Below, piece by piece: positions 19,998 to 30,596 of a stretch of 57,143 nt of DNA. This DNA is from Nitrincola sp. (lineage in GTDB: Bacteria > Pseudomonadota > Gammaproteobacteria > Pseudomonadales > Balneatricaceae). Each line of letters starts with the position of its first letter. The stretch's first letter is position 1. Where the stretch lies: NCBI GenBank assembly GCA_021208565.1, contig JAJOJN010000080.1, positions 1 through 57,143 of the forward strand. The letters run 5' to 3'. A program made the position numbers and the translations under genes. The notes below the pieces were generated by a model. It did no database searches. It worked only from the letters and a program-made list of their open reading frames with translations, and was not told the DNA's origin.

Positions 19998-20990
19998 ATG
20001 TCGATCAATGTCGCAATCACAGGTGTGAGCAGCCTATTAGGTGAAAACTTACTGGAAATTCTGGAAAGTCGAAATTTCCCGGTGGCTAAGCTATTACTCA
20101 CGGATCCTGGACAAGTTGTGGGACGCAGTGTGATGTATGCGGGGCATGCCAATCGCGTGATTTCCGTTGATGAGGCCGACTTGAGTGCAGTGGATCTTAT
20201 TTTTAACTGTCATCCACAAGGTTTGCCCAAAGATTTTTCTCCTGCTCAGTTGACAGGGAAATTGAAAGTGATTGACCTGTGCCCAAATGCGTTTGCTGAT
20301 TATCCAAGTATTGTGCCCGAGGTAAATAGTGAACAGATCGGTGGTTCTTCCTACATTATTTCACCTTCGCCAGCTGCTGTTGTCTCTGCGATGGCACTTC
20401 ATGCGCTTCATCAGCGCTTTAAACTATTGCGATTAAATATCGTAAGTATGTCGTCTGTAGCTGAGTCGGGTCAAAAAGGGGTGGAGGCGCTCGCCGCAGA
20501 AACGGCTAAGCTTTTAAATGGCCGTGATCCTGAAGCATCATATTATGGACAGCAGATTGCATTTAACCTCATTCCGTTTACCGGAAAGGTTGAAGAATCT
20601 GGTAGTACCGATAAAGAAGCCCGTTTGGTGTCGGAGTTGCAATTTCTGTTAGGTGACGAAGCACTAGAAATTGCTGCTACCAGCGTGCAATTACCTCTTT
20701 TTCATGGACAAAATGTCGTTTTACATGCGGAATGTCAATTTCCGGTCGATATAAATGAGGCACAATTGCTCTTACGTCAAACGAAAGGTGTACAGTGTGC
20801 AGCTAATCAGCACTATTCTGTTGTCGCCGATGCAGCTGGCCAAGATGAGGTTTTTGTATCTCGTGTCAGGACAGAAGCAGAAAACAATGCGGGGCTCATG
20901 CTCTTTGCTGTTAGTGACAGCCTGAGAAAGGGTGGAGCACTAAATGCTGTGCAAATCGCAGAACATCTGTTCGGATTGCTTGACCATTGA
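19998..20990 (+). CDS. usg: USG-1-like aspartate-semialdehyde dehydrogenase paralogue, probably non-catalytic
   Basis: A 330-aa protein with the ASADH fold: the N-terminal NAD-binding region reads VAITGVSSLLGENLLEIL and the C-terminal domain contains RVRTEAENNAGLMLFAVSDSLRKGGALNA. Where true Asd has the catalytic NCT segment, this protein has IISPSPAAVVSAM, without cysteine, so dehydrogenase activity is unlikely. Start 19998 is favoured over an upstream in-frame ATG that lies in the terminator. It sits between asd and fimV, as in pseudomonads. Its function is unknown. Confidence 0.88.
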   Translation: MSINVAITGVSSLLGENLLEILESRNFPVAKLLLTDPGQVVGRSVMYAGHANRVISVDEADLSAVDLIFNCHPQGLPKDFSPAQLTGKLKVIDLCPNAFADYPSIVPEVNSEQIGGSSYIISPSPAAVVSAMALHALHQRFKLLRLNIVSMSSVAESGQKGVEALAAETAKLLNGRDPEASYYGQQIAFNLIPFTGKVEESGSTDKEARLVSELQFLLGDEALEIAATSVQLPLFHGQNVVLHAECQFPVDINEAQLLLRQTKGVQCAANQHYSVVADAAGQDEVFVSRVRTEAENNAGLMLFAVSDSLRKGGALNAVQIAEHLFGLLDH

Positions 20991-21084
20991 CGTGTTTATA
21001 CTTAATACTTGGTTTACAAATATTAGATAAGTAATCGGCTTTGCTAGAAAAATAAGTCCGCTTGCGTATCAAGAGGGAATTCAG

Positions 21085-23609
21085 ATGCTTCGTAAACTTG
21101 CCTTGAGCCTCGCCATTGCCGGGGTGCTTGGAGTGCCAAACGCAAATGCCTTGGGGCTCGGTGAGATCAATATTCGATCGGCATTAAATGAACCGTTAAG
21201 TGCTGAAATACGGTTAATGCAGGTCAGAGACTATCTCCCTTACAAATTCAACCCAGAATGGCCGATGCTGATGAGTTTTCTATAGCGGGATTGAGTCGGT
21301 CTCGCTTTCTGAACGATGTCAGATTCCAAGTGCAAGTGGCACCCGATGGAACGGGGGTCATCAGAATGACTTCTACAGAACCGGTGCGTGAGCCCTTCCT
21401 AAACTTTCTTGTGGAAGTGAACTGGCCGAATGGTCGGTTAGTGCGTGAGTATACTGTTCTTTTGGACCCTCCTTTGTTTGAGTCAGCCCCTGTTTCGGGT
21501 GGGCAGTTCCAACCTGTTGTAACACCGGCTCAAGTGACACCACCACCAGTTTCTGCTCCAGTGCAACAAGCGGCGGCACCCCGCGCTCCTCAAGCACTAC
21601 CCGGTGAGGTGAGAGTCGGATCGAATGATACACTTTGGGTGCTTGCTAATCGCTATAGGCCTGATGCCTCAATTACACCACAACAGATGATGGTGGCTCT
21701 ACAGCGACATAATCCGAATGTATTCCCAACTGCCAATATCAACATGATGCGTGCGGGTACGGTAATGCGTATCCCTTCAATTGATGAAATTCGAGCATTA
21801 AGCCCAGCCGAAGCTAATGCAGAGGTTAATCGTCAAAATGAAGCTTGGCGAAATCGTAACGCGACACCTCCCGCTCCAACTCCTACCCCAGCGCCAGCGC
21901 CTGCCCAAGAAGAGGTTGAGGTCACTGAAGAACCTGTCGTCGAGGAAGCCAGTTCAGATGAAACTGTAGTGCAGGATTCAGCGGCAGAAGATCTAGCGGC
22001 AGCTGCAGAGGCTCTGGCTGAAGCAGAATTGAGAATCGTTACACCTGAAGAGGATTTGGCGACCGAGCAAGCAGAAGAAATTGGTGACGCGGCTGCTCGA
22101 GAAGAAGGTGATGAAACAGCCGAAATTGCTGGTGCACTTCTACAGCGCAGTGAGCAGCTAGACAACCGCTTGGTTGTTCTTGAGGAGGATCTTGATCGTA
22201 CGCGTCTAGAAAATAGAGACCTAAAAGAGTCCAATGAAAGCTTGCAAGAGCAGCTAGTGCTTCTACAGCGCATGATGGAGTTGCAAGCGGATCAGTTAGC
22301 TCAGCTTCAAGTTCAGCTGGCTGAAAACCAAGCTTCTGAATCTGACCTGATGGCTAAACTAACCAGTTTACCTGTCATCGGGGGAGCCGCAGCCGCGTTA
22401 ATAGCGCTTCTTGCCGCGATTATGTTGGGCCGCCGCAAGAAAAAAAACACCAGAGCCAATGTTCAAAGCACCTGAAGCTGCCTCTGATAAGTCTGCAGCA
22501 CCTGTTGCCGCTGCTGCAGCGGCTGCAGCTGTCGCGGCGACTGCTGAGTCTTCGGAGGCTCCGGAAGAAAGCTTGGATTCATTGGTTTCTGAGCCTATTA
22601 CGGATGAAAAACTGATGTTGACGACTTCTCTGACTTAGATCTAGACCTAGACTTGGATCTTGATCTCACTGAATCTGATGATGAAGTTAGAGTCGTTGAT
22701 GAAGAGTACGATCTATCGGCAGATGACGATTTTGATGATCTCCTCTCGGAATCTGATTCGGGATCCGATTTGGGATCTGAGTTGAGTGCAATCGAAGAAG
22801 TTGAGGAAACTTCTGTTGAGCTGCCATCGACAGAAGAGAGTGCTAAGACTGAAGACCAGGCTGAAGAGCTAGCAGAAGCATTACCTGATGACTTTGCTGA
22901 TTTAGACCTAACTCCTGAGGAAGCGCCTGAAGCGGTTTCTGAAGACGATATCTCTTCTCTGGATGAGTTGTTTGGTGAAGAGCTGCCAGAGCCAAGTACC
23001 CAAGTGGCACAAACGGAAGATTCCGATGATGATTTAGCCTCATTAGATGATCTGCTTGCTGTTGATGAGGCGGTTTCTGAAGAGTCAACTGAAGAAGAGT
23101 CAACTGAAGCTGAGGCCAATGAACAAACGACGGATGACTCAGACGAACTGGATTTTGTGTTACAAGAGTCGAAACCTGAGGTTGAGGAAGTTAAAGAAGA
23201 GTCCAATAGTTCGGATGATCTAGACTCGCTTTTAAGTTCGCTTGAGCTAGAAGATGATCAGCCAGCCGCTAAATTGAAACCAGGTGCTCAGGTAGAAGAG
23301 GAGTTAACAGCTAACATTATGCATGATCTTGAAATGGATCTGGATGATGAGCTAGATGACCTTCTGAATAGCACAGACAATGATATTGCTTTGGAGGAGA
23401 CTCAATCCGCTGAAGAGGCAATTGATTTACTGGATAGCTTGAGTCTTCTTGATGGGGCTGATGAAAACGAAACTAAGCTTGACTTGGCTAGAGCTTATCT
23501 AGAAATGGATGACTCTGAAGGTGCGCGTGAAATTCTGGCTGAAATTTTAGCTGATGGTAATGATCAGCAAAAAGAAGAAGCGCAAAAGCTACTCGATAAC
23601 CTGAGTTAG
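21085..23609 (+). CDS. fimV: FimV/HubP-like polar landmark protein, frameshifted three times
   Basis: A peptidoglycan-linked inner-membrane protein that organises cell poles, type IV pili and twitching in relatives. Order of parts: signal peptide ending ANA; FimV N-terminal domain (INIRSALNEPLSAEIRLMQV); Pro-rich linker; LysM-like segment (VGSNDTLWVLANRYRPD); coiled coil; one membrane segment (VIGGAAAALIALLAAIMLG); a very acidic low-complexity cytoplasmic region with DL repeats and a tandem EESTEEEST stretch; and a C-terminal TPR-like FimV domain (LDLARAYLEMDDSEGAREIL). Shifts: missing T near 21232, extra A in A8 at 22440-22447, missing A in A5 at 22607-22611. Corrected length is about 841 aa. 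Confidence 0.93.
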
Positions 23610-23625
23610 TCAGGTTATCGAGTAG
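23589..23625 (+). promoter_or_regulatory. 16-bp perfect hairpin spanning the fimV stop codon
   Basis: CTACTCGATAACCTGA at 23589-23604 pairs perfectly with TCAGGTTATCGAGTAG at 23610-23625. The 5-base loop GTTAG contains the fimV stop codon. No T-run follows, so it may be a 3'-end stabiliser or Rho-linked structure rather than a classic terminator. Confidence 0.75.
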
Positions 23626-23655
23626 TCTTGGAATAGTTATTACAAAGAGAGTTAC

Positions 23656-24489
23656 ATGCAGGACAACTCATTACCTCAAGGGGCGGCTTATGTCGCCCCT
23701 TATCGTTATGCGGCAGCTGTTGAGTATGCTGGCGCGGCTTATCATGGTTGGCAGAAACAGTTACATGATCAAGTGCCTTGTATACAAGCCTGTGTTGAGA
23801 GTGCGTTAAGCACTATAGCAGATCATAAAGTCGATGTGATTTGTGCGGGTCGGACAGATGCAGGCGTCAGTGCTTGTCGGCAAATCATCCATTTTGATAC
23901 TCAGGTTCAACGGCCAGAGCGCGCATGGGTAATGGGCAGTAATACTCACCTTCCAGATGATATAGCTATTTTGTGGGTAAAGCCGGTATCTCACGCTTTT
24001 CATGCACGTTTCTCCGCATTATCTCGTCGTTACCGTTATCTGATTTACTCAAGTAGGGTTAAACCAGCCATTCTGACAAAGGGTGTGACCTGGACTTGGA
24101 AAACGCTTGATCTCAAGCGTATGCAGCAAGCGGCTGCTCATTTGGTGGGGGAGCATGATTTCACCTCCTACAGAGCGGTTGGATGTCAGGCAAAAAATCC
24201 TGTCCGTAAAGTTCAGTTTATCGATATTCGTCAGCAGGGTGATTTAATCGTTATTGACATCAAAGCGAACGCTTTTTTACATCACATGGTGCGAAACATT
24301 GCCGGCGTTCTGATGACAATAGGTGCTGGAGAAGCCAGTACTGATTGGAGTAAAACCGTACTGGAGGCAAAAGACAGAAGAGAGGGCGGGGTGACAGCGC
24401 CACCCTTTGGGCTTTACTTTGTCGATGTGGATTATCCAGAGGAGTTTGAATTGCCTGTCGATAAGATAGGGCCTTTTTTTCCTCTCTAA
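23656..24489 (+). CDS. truA: tRNA pseudouridine synthase A
   Basis: It converts uridines 38-40 of tRNA anticodon stems to pseudouridine. The 277-aa protein has the catalytic [11 protein letters not shown] motif, with Asp68 as nucleophile, the [15 protein letters not shown] core and the terminal [15 protein letters not shown] motif. The N-terminus ([20 protein letters not shown]) is a little longer than in E. coli; AGAG lies just upstream of 23656. A short inverted repeat, AAGGGGCG/CGCCCCTT at 23678-23701, falls inside codons 8-16. Confidence 0.96.
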   Translation: MQDNSLPQGAAYVAPYRYAAAVEYAGAAYHGWQKQLHDQVPCIQACVESALSTIADHKVDVICAGRTDAGVSACRQIIHFDTQVQRPERAWVMGSNTHLPDDIAILWVKPVSHAFHARFSALSRRYRYLIYSSRVKPAILTKGVTWTWKTLDLKRMQQAAAHLVGEHDFTSYRAVGCQAKNPVRKVQFIDIRQQGDLIVIDIKANAFLHHMVRNIAGVLMTIGAGEASTDWSKTVLEAKDRREGGVTAPPFGLYFVDVDYPEEFELPVDKIGPFFPL

Positions 24490-24495
24490 TCCAGA

Positions 24496-24524
24496 CTGAC
24501 TCATCGCGCCAGCTCTGCTATCAT
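24496..24524 (+). promoter_or_regulatory. Predicted promoter for trpF-trpB-trpA
   Basis: CTGACT at 24496-24501 and TATCAT at 24519-24524 are 17 bases apart, placing a start about 20 bases before trpF. No Trp-rich leader peptide or attenuator is seen, so attenuation control is unlikely at this site. Confidence 0.45.
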
Positions 24525-24548
24525 AGCGCCAAAAGATTAGGAGCCTTG

Positions 24549-25175
24549 ATGCGAACCCGAGTTAAAGTTTGTGGTATCACCAGAGAAGAGGATGCCTTAG
24601 CCGCTGTCGCCGCCGGCGTTGATGCCTTGGGTTTCGTGTTTTACGCGCCAAGTCCCAGAAATGTCAGTATCGAGCAAGCGGCGAGGATTATTGCTAAAAT
24701 TCCAGCTTTTGTATCGTCTACTGCTCTGTTCGTGAACGCGGATCGTAAGGAAATAGACAGTGTTATATCTTCCACTAAGATCGATCTGTTACAGTTTCAC
24801 GGCGATGAAGATCCAACCTTTTGCGAGAGTTTTCGTAGGCCTTATATCAAGGCGCTAAGAATGCGTGATGACTTAGATGTGTTATCCCTTGCTTCAACCT
24901 ATCATTCGGCCAGAGCGATCTTGCTAGATGCCTATGTTGAGGGAATTCCTGGGGGTACAGGATCAAGTTTTGATTGGCAGCGGATACCTGCTCAACTTAG
25001 TTCACGTATTGTTCTGGCGGGTGGTTTAGACGCTGATAACGTGGCAGATGCGATTAGACAAACGAATGCTTATGCGGTCGATGTGAGTGGTGGTGTTGAA
25101 GCTGCAAAGGGCATCAAAGATGCCAATAAAATTAGATGCTTTATGAATGAGGTGAACCGTGTCAATTCAAACTGA
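24549..25175 (+). CDS. trpF: Phosphoribosylanthranilate isomerase
   Basis: TIM-barrel enzyme of tryptophan synthesis (PRA to CdRP). The ATG at 24549 with AGGAGC upstream gives [16 protein letters not shown], where the cysteine in KVCGIT is the general base. [38 protein letters not shown] and [15 protein letters not shown] are the remaining phosphate-binding and catalytic blocks. The length of 208 aa is standard. Its end overlaps the trpB start by 17 bases, so the genes are coupled. Confidence 0.96.
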   Translation: MRTRVKVCGITREEDALAAVAAGVDALGFVFYAPSPRNVSIEQAARIIAKIPAFVSSTALFVNADRKEIDSVISSTKIDLLQFHGDEDPTFCESFRRPYIKALRMRDDLDVLSLASTYHSARAILLDAYVEGIPGGTGSSFDWQRIPAQLSSRIVLAGGLDADNVADAIRQTNAYAVDVSGGVEAAKGIKDANKIRCFMNEVNRVNSN

Positions 25176-26379
25176 TCAGACTGCCAAGCAGATATTTCCT
25201 GACGCACGAGGACACTTTGGTCCCTACGGCGGTCGTTTCGTTTCCGAAACCTTAATTGGCGCCCTAGAAGAACTTGAGGCCGTCTATGAAAAGCTTTCTG
25301 CTGATCCTTCCTTTCAAGCAGAGTTTGATCGTGACTTGGCTCACTACGTGGGGCGTCCTTCGCCACTCTATCACGCTGAACGCCTTTCTGAAAAAGTCGG
25401 TGGTGCGCAGATCTACCTCAAGCGCGAGGATCTCAATCATACCGGCGCTCACAAGGTTAACAATACTATAGGTCAAGCGTTGCTGGCCAAGTTTATGGGT
25501 AAACCGCGCGTCATTGCCGAAACAGGTGCAGGTCAACATGGTGTGGCCTCGGCAACTGTAGCTGCTCGTCTTGGTTTAGAGTGTAAGGTTTACATGGGCG
25601 CTGAAGATGTTAAGCGTCAAGCGTTGAACGTCTACCGCATGCGTTTATTGGGCGCAGAAGTCATTCCGGTAACCTCAGGCACTAAAACGCTGAAAGATGC
25701 AATGAATGAAGCGATGCGTGACTGGGTAACCAATGTGGATAACACTTTCTACATCATCGGTACGGCCGCTGGTCCGCACCCTTATCCAAAATTGGTTCGA
25801 GACTTTCAGTGTGTTATCGGTCGTGAAACGAAACAGCAAAGCCTAGCTCAAATAGGTCGCTTACCGGATGCTGTGATTGCTTGTGTCGGCGGTGGTTCCA
25901 ATGCTATCGGCATGTTCCATCCGTTTATCGAGGATACCACTGTTCGTATGATTGGTGTTGAGGCCGGTGGTCATGGTCTTGCCACAGGACAGCATGCAGC
26001 ACCTCTCAGTGATGGGCGTCCAGGTGTACTTCATGGAATGCGAACCTATCTAATGGAAGATGATGCGGGTCAGATCTTACCCACCCACTCTGTATCAGCT
26101 GGTTTAGATTATCCGGGTGTCGGCCCTGAACATGCTTGGTTAAAAGATCTTGGTCGCGCTGAATATGTGGCTATTGATGATTCAGAAGCGCTCGATGCTT
26201 TTCGCACTCTGACCCAAGTTGAGGGTATAATGCCTGCACTTGAATCAAGTCATGCTATTGCCTATGCCATGAAAATGGCCAAAGAGATGCCAAAAGACAA
26301 AGTCCTTGTGGTGAATCTATCCGGTCGTGGCGACAAAGACATCCATACCGTGGCTGATATTGATGGTATTACTTTCTAA
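25159..26379 (+). CDS. trpB: Tryptophan synthase beta chain
   Basis: PLP enzyme joining indole and serine. The 406-aa sequence carries the PLP lysine in [13 protein letters not shown] (Lys99), the catalytic glutamate in ETGAGQHG, and the phosphate-binding GGGSNAIG. Translation starts at GTG 25159, preceded by GAGGTG, inside the end of trpF. It forms the alpha2beta2 complex with the next gene product. Intact. Confidence 0.98.
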   Translation: MSIQTDQTAKQIFPDARGHFGPYGGRFVSETLIGALEELEAVYEKLSADPSFQAEFDRDLAHYVGRPSPLYHAERLSEKVGGAQIYLKREDLNHTGAHKVNNTIGQALLAKFMGKPRVIAETGAGQHGVASATVAARLGLECKVYMGAEDVKRQALNVYRMRLLGAEVIPVTSGTKTLKDAMNEAMRDWVTNVDNTFYIIGTAAGPHPYPKLVRDFQCVIGRETKQQSLAQIGRLPDAVIACVGGGSNAIGMFHPFIEDTTVRMIGVEAGGHGLATGQHAAPLSDGRPGVLHGMRTYLMEDDAGQILPTHSVSAGLDYPGVGPEHAWLKDLGRAEYVAIDDSEALDAFRTLTQVEGIMPALESSHAIAYAMKMAKEMPKDKVLVVNLSGRGDKDIHTVADIDGITF

Positions 26380-26397
26380 GACGGAACAGATAAACTC

Positions 26398-27201
26398 ATG
26401 AGTCGATTACATAAGCGTTTTGAATCGCTGAAAGCATCAAAACGTAAAGCATTAATACCCTATGTCACCGCTGGTGATCCAAATCCCCAAGTGACTCTGC
26501 CATTGATGCATGCATTGGTTGGTGCAGGTGCCGATGTGATTGAACTCGGTGTGCCTTTCTCCGATCCTATGGCGGATGGTCCTGTGATTCAGTTGGCCTG
26601 TGAACGTGCATTAAAGCATCATGTGCGCTTGTTGGACGTGATCGATATGGTGGCTGAGTTTAGAAAAACCGATACTGACACACCGGTTGTGCTGATGGGT
26701 TATCTTAACCCAATTGAAGCGATTGGCTATGAACGCTTTGCTGAAGCTGCCCTAGCCGCGGGTGTGGATGGCGTGCTGACCGTAGATTTACCCCCTGAAG
26801 AAGCCGTCGAAACGAGCAAGCTTTTCAGAGACAAAGGGCTAGATACGATTTACCTGATGTCCCCGGCGACATCAACAGCTCGCTTAAAGCAGATTTGTGA
26901 ATTTGGTAGCGGATATCTCTACTATGTGTCTGTAAAAGGCGTGACCGGGTCGGCTGCGCTGAATGTTGACGAGGTTGCTGATAAAATTAACCAAGTCAGA
27001 GGCATGACAGATTTACCTTTGGCGGTTGGGTTTGGTATTCGAGACCCTCAATCTGCCAGAGCCATTGCAGATGTTGCTGATGGTGTGATTGTGGGTAGTG
27101 TGTTGGTCAACAGAATTGCTGAGTTGGCTGACTCTCCAGAGTTGATTCCTGAACAGGTTGGGCAGTTGATCGCAAATATGCGCTCAGCGATGGATGCCTA
27201 A
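26398..27201 (+). CDS. trpA: Tryptophan synthase alpha chain
   Basis: It cleaves indole-3-glycerol phosphate to indole, which is channelled to TrpB. The 267-aa TIM barrel keeps both catalytic residues at E. coli numbering, Glu49 in [11 protein letters not shown] and Asp60 in MADGPVIQ. The phosphate site is in VGFGIRDP and VIVGSVLV. It starts 18 bases after trpB. In pseudomonads trpBA lie elsewhere; here they sit between trpF and accD. Confidence 0.98.
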   Translation: MSRLHKRFESLKASKRKALIPYVTAGDPNPQVTLPLMHALVGAGADVIELGVPFSDPMADGPVIQLACERALKHHVRLLDVIDMVAEFRKTDTDTPVVLMGYLNPIEAIGYERFAEAALAAGVDGVLTVDLPPEEAVETSKLFRDKGLDTIYLMSPATSTARLKQICEFGSGYLYYVSVKGVTGSAALNVDEVADKINQVRGMTDLPLAVGFGIRDPQSARAIADVADGVIVGSVLVNRIAELADSPELIPEQVGQLIANMRSAMDA

Positions 27202-27234
27202 TTAAACAATCTTTAAGCGGAAATGTGATTAACG

Positions 27235-28150
27235 ATGAGTAGCTGGCTGGATAAAATCGTACCTTCTCTGGTAAAGCGAACGGAACGCAAACGAAGTAAT
27301 GTTCCTGAAGGATTATGGGAAAAGTGCCCGAAAGTGCGAATCTGTGCTCTATAAACCTGAGCTTGATAAAAACTTAAATGTTTGTCCTAAATGTGATCAC
27401 CACATGAGGGTTGGAGCACGTCGTCGTTTAGATCTGTTTTTGGATAAAGAAGGTCGTGAAGAGATAGGTGCTGATGTACTGCCTGTCGATAGACTCAAGT
27501 TCCGTGACTCAAAAAAGTATAAGGATCGTTTGATCGCAGCTGAGAAAGAAACGGGTGAAACCGATGCCTTGATCGCTATGAAAGGCACTCTTGAAGGTTC
27601 ACCCATCGTGGCTGTTGCCTTTGAATTCCGTTTTATGGGTGGTTCTATGGGTTCTGTTGTGGGCGAGCGTTTTGTCAGAGCGGCTCACATCGCACTAGAG
27701 CAAAAGATTCCGTTGGTCTGTTTCTCTGCATCAGGTGGAGCGCGTATGCAGGAAGCACTGTTTTCTTTGATGCAGATGGCGAAAACCAGTGCTGCGTTAG
27801 AAAAAATGCGTCAGGCGGGTGTTCCCTACATATCGGTATTGACGGATCCTGTCTACGGCGGCGTTTCGGCTAGTCTTGCCATGTTAGGTGATCTCAACAT
27901 TGCTGAGCCCAACGCGTTGATCGGTTTTGCCGGTCCTCGAGTTATTGAACAGACTGTTCGTGAAAAACTGCCTGAAGGCTTTCAACGTAGTGAGTTTTTG
28001 TTGGAACATGGTCAGGTTGACATGATTGTTGCAAGGGGTGAAATGCGTGCGAAAATTGCTTCATTACTCAGTAAACTGAGTGGTGTAGCGACGGCCTGTG
28101 CTATCCCTGTAAATGAACTTGAAACCGAACAAGTTGAAGATCAAGCCTAG
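27235..28150 (+). CDS. accD: Acetyl-CoA carboxylase carboxyltransferase subunit beta, frameshifted
   Basis: Beta half of the carboxyltransferase that makes malonyl-CoA for fatty acids. The first frame from ATG 27235 reads [14 protein letters not shown] and [11 protein letters not shown]. The next frame reads [24 protein letters not shown]. Removing one A from AAA at 27331-27333 restores the four-cysteine zinc finger CPKC-x-CPKC and a 304-aa protein. Core motifs are [38 protein letters not shown] and [18 protein letters not shown]. It is essential in bacteria, so I infer an indel. Confidence 0.96.
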
Positions 28151-28159
28151 GTTCTGTTT

Positions 28160-29458
28160 GTGACATCAATACAGCTCAATGCAAATTCGCCGTTAGCCAA
28201 TTGGCTAGCGGCGATAGAAGCGTGTCATCCCGCTGAAATAGAGTTAGGTCTTGACCGTATGCGTCAAGTTGCTCAGCGTCTGCCCATAAACCTTGATCAA
28301 AGCATTAAAGTGATTGTGGGCGGCACCAATGGCAAGGGTACAAGTGTTAAGCTGTTAGAGACTATTTTACTTGAAGCAGGATACAGCGTAGGCACTTATA
28401 CCTCGCCGCACTTTATTCGATACAATGAACGTGTTTCTCTATCAGGTAAACCTGTTGAAGATGCACAGTTGTGTCAGGCATTTGCTTTGATAGAAGCGCA
28501 TCGTCAAGATGTTCCCTTAACCTATTTTGAATATGGGACACTGGCTGCCTTAATTATCTTTGCTCAAACGAAACCAGATGTACTTCTGCTTGAAGTGGGT
28601 CTGGGAGGGCGATTAGATTCTGTTAACTTAGTCGATGCTGATATCGCTTTAATTTCCACCATCGCTTTGGATCACACTGAGTGGTTAGGACCTGATCGTG
28701 AGTCCATCGGCTTTGAAAAAGCCGGTATATTTCGTGCCCGATCTCCGGCCGTTTGCGGTGATCCAGATGCGCCTAAATCACTCATAGGCCATGCTAAATC
28801 GATTAATGCTCCGCTCTTTCGCAATGGCATTGACTATCAATACGAACGGTTGAGTGACGATACTTGGTCCTGGGAAGGGAAGAATGGATCGGGTGAAAAG
28901 GTATGTTTTGCTGACTTGCCCCTGCCCCGGTTACCTTTGCAAAACGCCGCAGCTGTTCTGCAAGTGCTTCAATTAATGCCCGTCAATGTCTCGCGTGAAC
29001 AACTCGGGTTGGGATTGTCGAAAGCTCAGCTCACAGGCAGGATGCAAGCGGCCTCGCATGCTGGTTTTCCCTGTGTTTTAGATGTAGCACATAACCCAGA
29101 GTCGGCCGCTTACTTGGCTCATGCACTGTCCACACAATCCAGTCGCACCACACATTTAGTCTTGGGTATGTTGGCTGACAAGGATATGTTTGAAGTCTGC
29201 CAGCACTTGCTACCAGTTGTTGATTATTGGCATTTGGTGACCTTAGATACGCCAAGGAGCGCAACCGCTGCTCAACTCAGAGGAATCCTGAATACACTTG
29301 GCGTAAGTTCCTCTTCAGTGGCAGAATACCCTCATGTGAGGGCAGCATTATCTGCATTGCCCGATTTAATGGAATCTGATTCACGTGTGGTAATCGCGGG
29401 CTCCTTTTATACGGTTACTGATGCGTTGCAAATAGTCGAGAGTGTCAATGGAAAATAA
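28160..29458 (+). CDS. folC: Bifunctional dihydrofolate/folylpolyglutamate synthase
   Basis: Mur-ligase-family enzyme that adds glutamate to dihydropteroate and to folates. The ATP loop is VGGTNGKGTSVKLLE near residue 55, followed by YTSPHFIRYNERV, LEVGLGGRLDSVN and the ATP-domain blocks STIALDHTEWLG and LTGRMQ. The C-terminal ligand domain has LDVAHNPESAAYLA. Start is GTG 28160, ten bases past accD. The 432-aa length is normal. The end overlaps dedD by 11 bases. Confidence 0.96.
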   Translation: MTSIQLNANSPLANWLAAIEACHPAEIELGLDRMRQVAQRLPINLDQSIKVIVGGTNGKGTSVKLLETILLEAGYSVGTYTSPHFIRYNERVSLSGKPVEDAQLCQAFALIEAHRQDVPLTYFEYGTLAALIIFAQTKPDVLLLEVGLGGRLDSVNLVDADIALISTIALDHTEWLGPDRESIGFEKAGIFRARSPAVCGDPDAPKSLIGHAKSINAPLFRNGIDYQYERLSDDTWSWEGKNGSGEKVCFADLPLPRLPLQNAAAVLQVLQLMPVNVSREQLGLGLSKAQLTGRMQAASHAGFPCVLDVAHNPESAAYLAHALSTQSSRTTHLVLGMLADKDMFEVCQHLLPVVDYWHLVTLDTPRSATAAQLRGILNTLGVSSSSVAEYPHVRAALSALPDLMESDSRVVIAGSFYTVTDALQIVESVNGK

Positions 29459-30014
29459 GGTTAATCTCAAACAGCGTTTAACCGGTGTATTGATTTTGCT
29501 GGTGATAGGGATAGCTTTTTTTCCGTTAGTTTTCAATGCGGCGGGCTACGAAGAACGTAAACTTGAATCACGTGTACCTGTTGCACCGACAGTTGTTCAA
29601 GCTGTGCAGACCCAAACACCCGCTCCCGTTGTTATCGAATCAGTTCCAGTAGCTCCGGTTCCTCCAGTCACTGAAGCACCTGTTGTTTCGGCCCCCGTCA
29701 GCGAAATTACCGATGCACTCGATGCTTTAAGACCTAGTTTAAATCCAGTACAAGATCCCCCAGTGTTGGATGCTGATCAAGTGCCGGCTGCATGGGCACT
29801 TCAGCTCGCCAGTTTTCGACAAGAAGCTAATGCTAGAGAGTTGAGAACACGTCTGATCAACTCTGGCTATCGCGTTTACATCCGCCATGGTGAAGATGTT
29901 GTTAGGGTTTTTGTCGGTCCAGAGATGCAGCGTAGTCGTTTAGAAGAGTTAAAAGTCGCTCTACAACAAGAGTATGGGCTCGAAGGAATGATTGTGCGGT
30001 TTACCACACAGTAA
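29448..30014 (+). CDS. dedD: SPOR-domain membrane protein, DedD-like
   Basis: A bitopic inner-membrane protein that binds denuded septal peptidoglycan during division. ATG 29448 gives MENKVNLKQRL and one membrane segment (TGVLILLVIGIAFFPLVF). A Pro/Val-rich periplasmic linker leads to a C-terminal SPOR domain (AWALQLASFRQEANARELRTRL to EYGLEGMIVRF). The position between folC and cvpA is the standard place for dedD in gammaproteobacteria. Confidence 0.92.
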   Translation: MENKVNLKQRLTGVLILLVIGIAFFPLVFNAAGYEERKLESRVPVAPTVVQAVQTQTPAPVVIESVPVAPVPPVTEAPVVSAPVSEITDALDALRPSLNPVQDPPVLDADQVPAAWALQLASFRQEANARELRTRLINSGYRVYIRHGEDVVRVFVGPEMQRSRLEELKVALQQEYGLEGMIVRFTTQ

Positions 30015-30029
30015 TATAGGCGCTGAACG

Positions 30030-30527
30030 ATGAATTGGGCAGATTGGGTCATTTTAGCAATTGTGGGTATCTCGTCATTAATGAGCCTGCGTCGTGGATT
30101 TGTACGCGAGGCTATTTCTTTAGCATCATGGGTTGCTGCTTTTGTCGTAGGTCGGCTGTTTTATGAAGTACTCGCCGATATAATATCTGGGTATTTTGAT
30201 GCGACACCTTCTGTCTATCAATTCGTTGCGTTTTTAATTCTATTTATTGCGACTTTGATTGTGGGCAATCTAATTGGCTCACTCTTTTCATCGTTAATCA
30301 AGTTGACAGGGCTGTCAGCTACTGATCGTGTATTAGGGATAGGTTTTGGTGCCTTGAGAGGTGGTCTGGTCGTTGTGATCATGCTCGTTCTCCTTAAAAT
30401 GACGCCCGCGATAGAAGATCCTTGGTGGAGCGAGTCGCAGTTAATTCCTCACTTTTTGGTGATGGAGACTTGGTCCAGAGATATGGCTAGAGATATTGGA
30501 CAAATGATCTGGCAAATCGGTAGTTGA
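30030..30527 (+). CDS. cvpA: CvpA family membrane protein
   Basis: A 165-aa inner-membrane protein with four hydrophobic segments and the family blocks NWADWVILAIVGISSLMSLRRGFVREA and FSSLIKLTGLSATDRVLG. In E. coli it affects envelope stress tolerance and colicin V export; its biochemical role is unclear. It precedes purF by 69 bases, as in enterobacteria and pseudomonads, and probably shares a transcript with it. Confidence 0.93.
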   Translation: MNWADWVILAIVGISSLMSLRRGFVREAISLASWVAAFVVGRLFYEVLADIISGYFDATPSVYQFVAFLILFIATLIVGNLIGSLFSSLIKLTGLSATDRVLGIGFGALRGGLVVVIMLVLLKMTPAIEDPWWSESQLIPHFLVMETWSRDMARDIGQMIWQIGS

Positions 30528-30596
30528 TACTACCTATAACGACGCTAAAACGAATAGCAGGTATGCTTTTAAATTATCAACTTAGAGGTTGAATGC

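Noticed and set aside
21880..21905. Pro-Ala codon repeats in fimV as a tandem repeat array
   Set aside because: They are a normal low-complexity linker of FimV proteins.
22598..23206. Ser-rich 202-aa minus-strand ORF
   Set aside because: It is the antisense of the Asp/Glu-rich low-complexity part of fimV; the Ser bias is a by-product of Glu/Asp codons.
23678..23701. 8-bp GC-rich inverted repeat inside the start of truA as a terminator
   Set aside because: It lies in codons 8-16 of truA and is not followed by a T-run.
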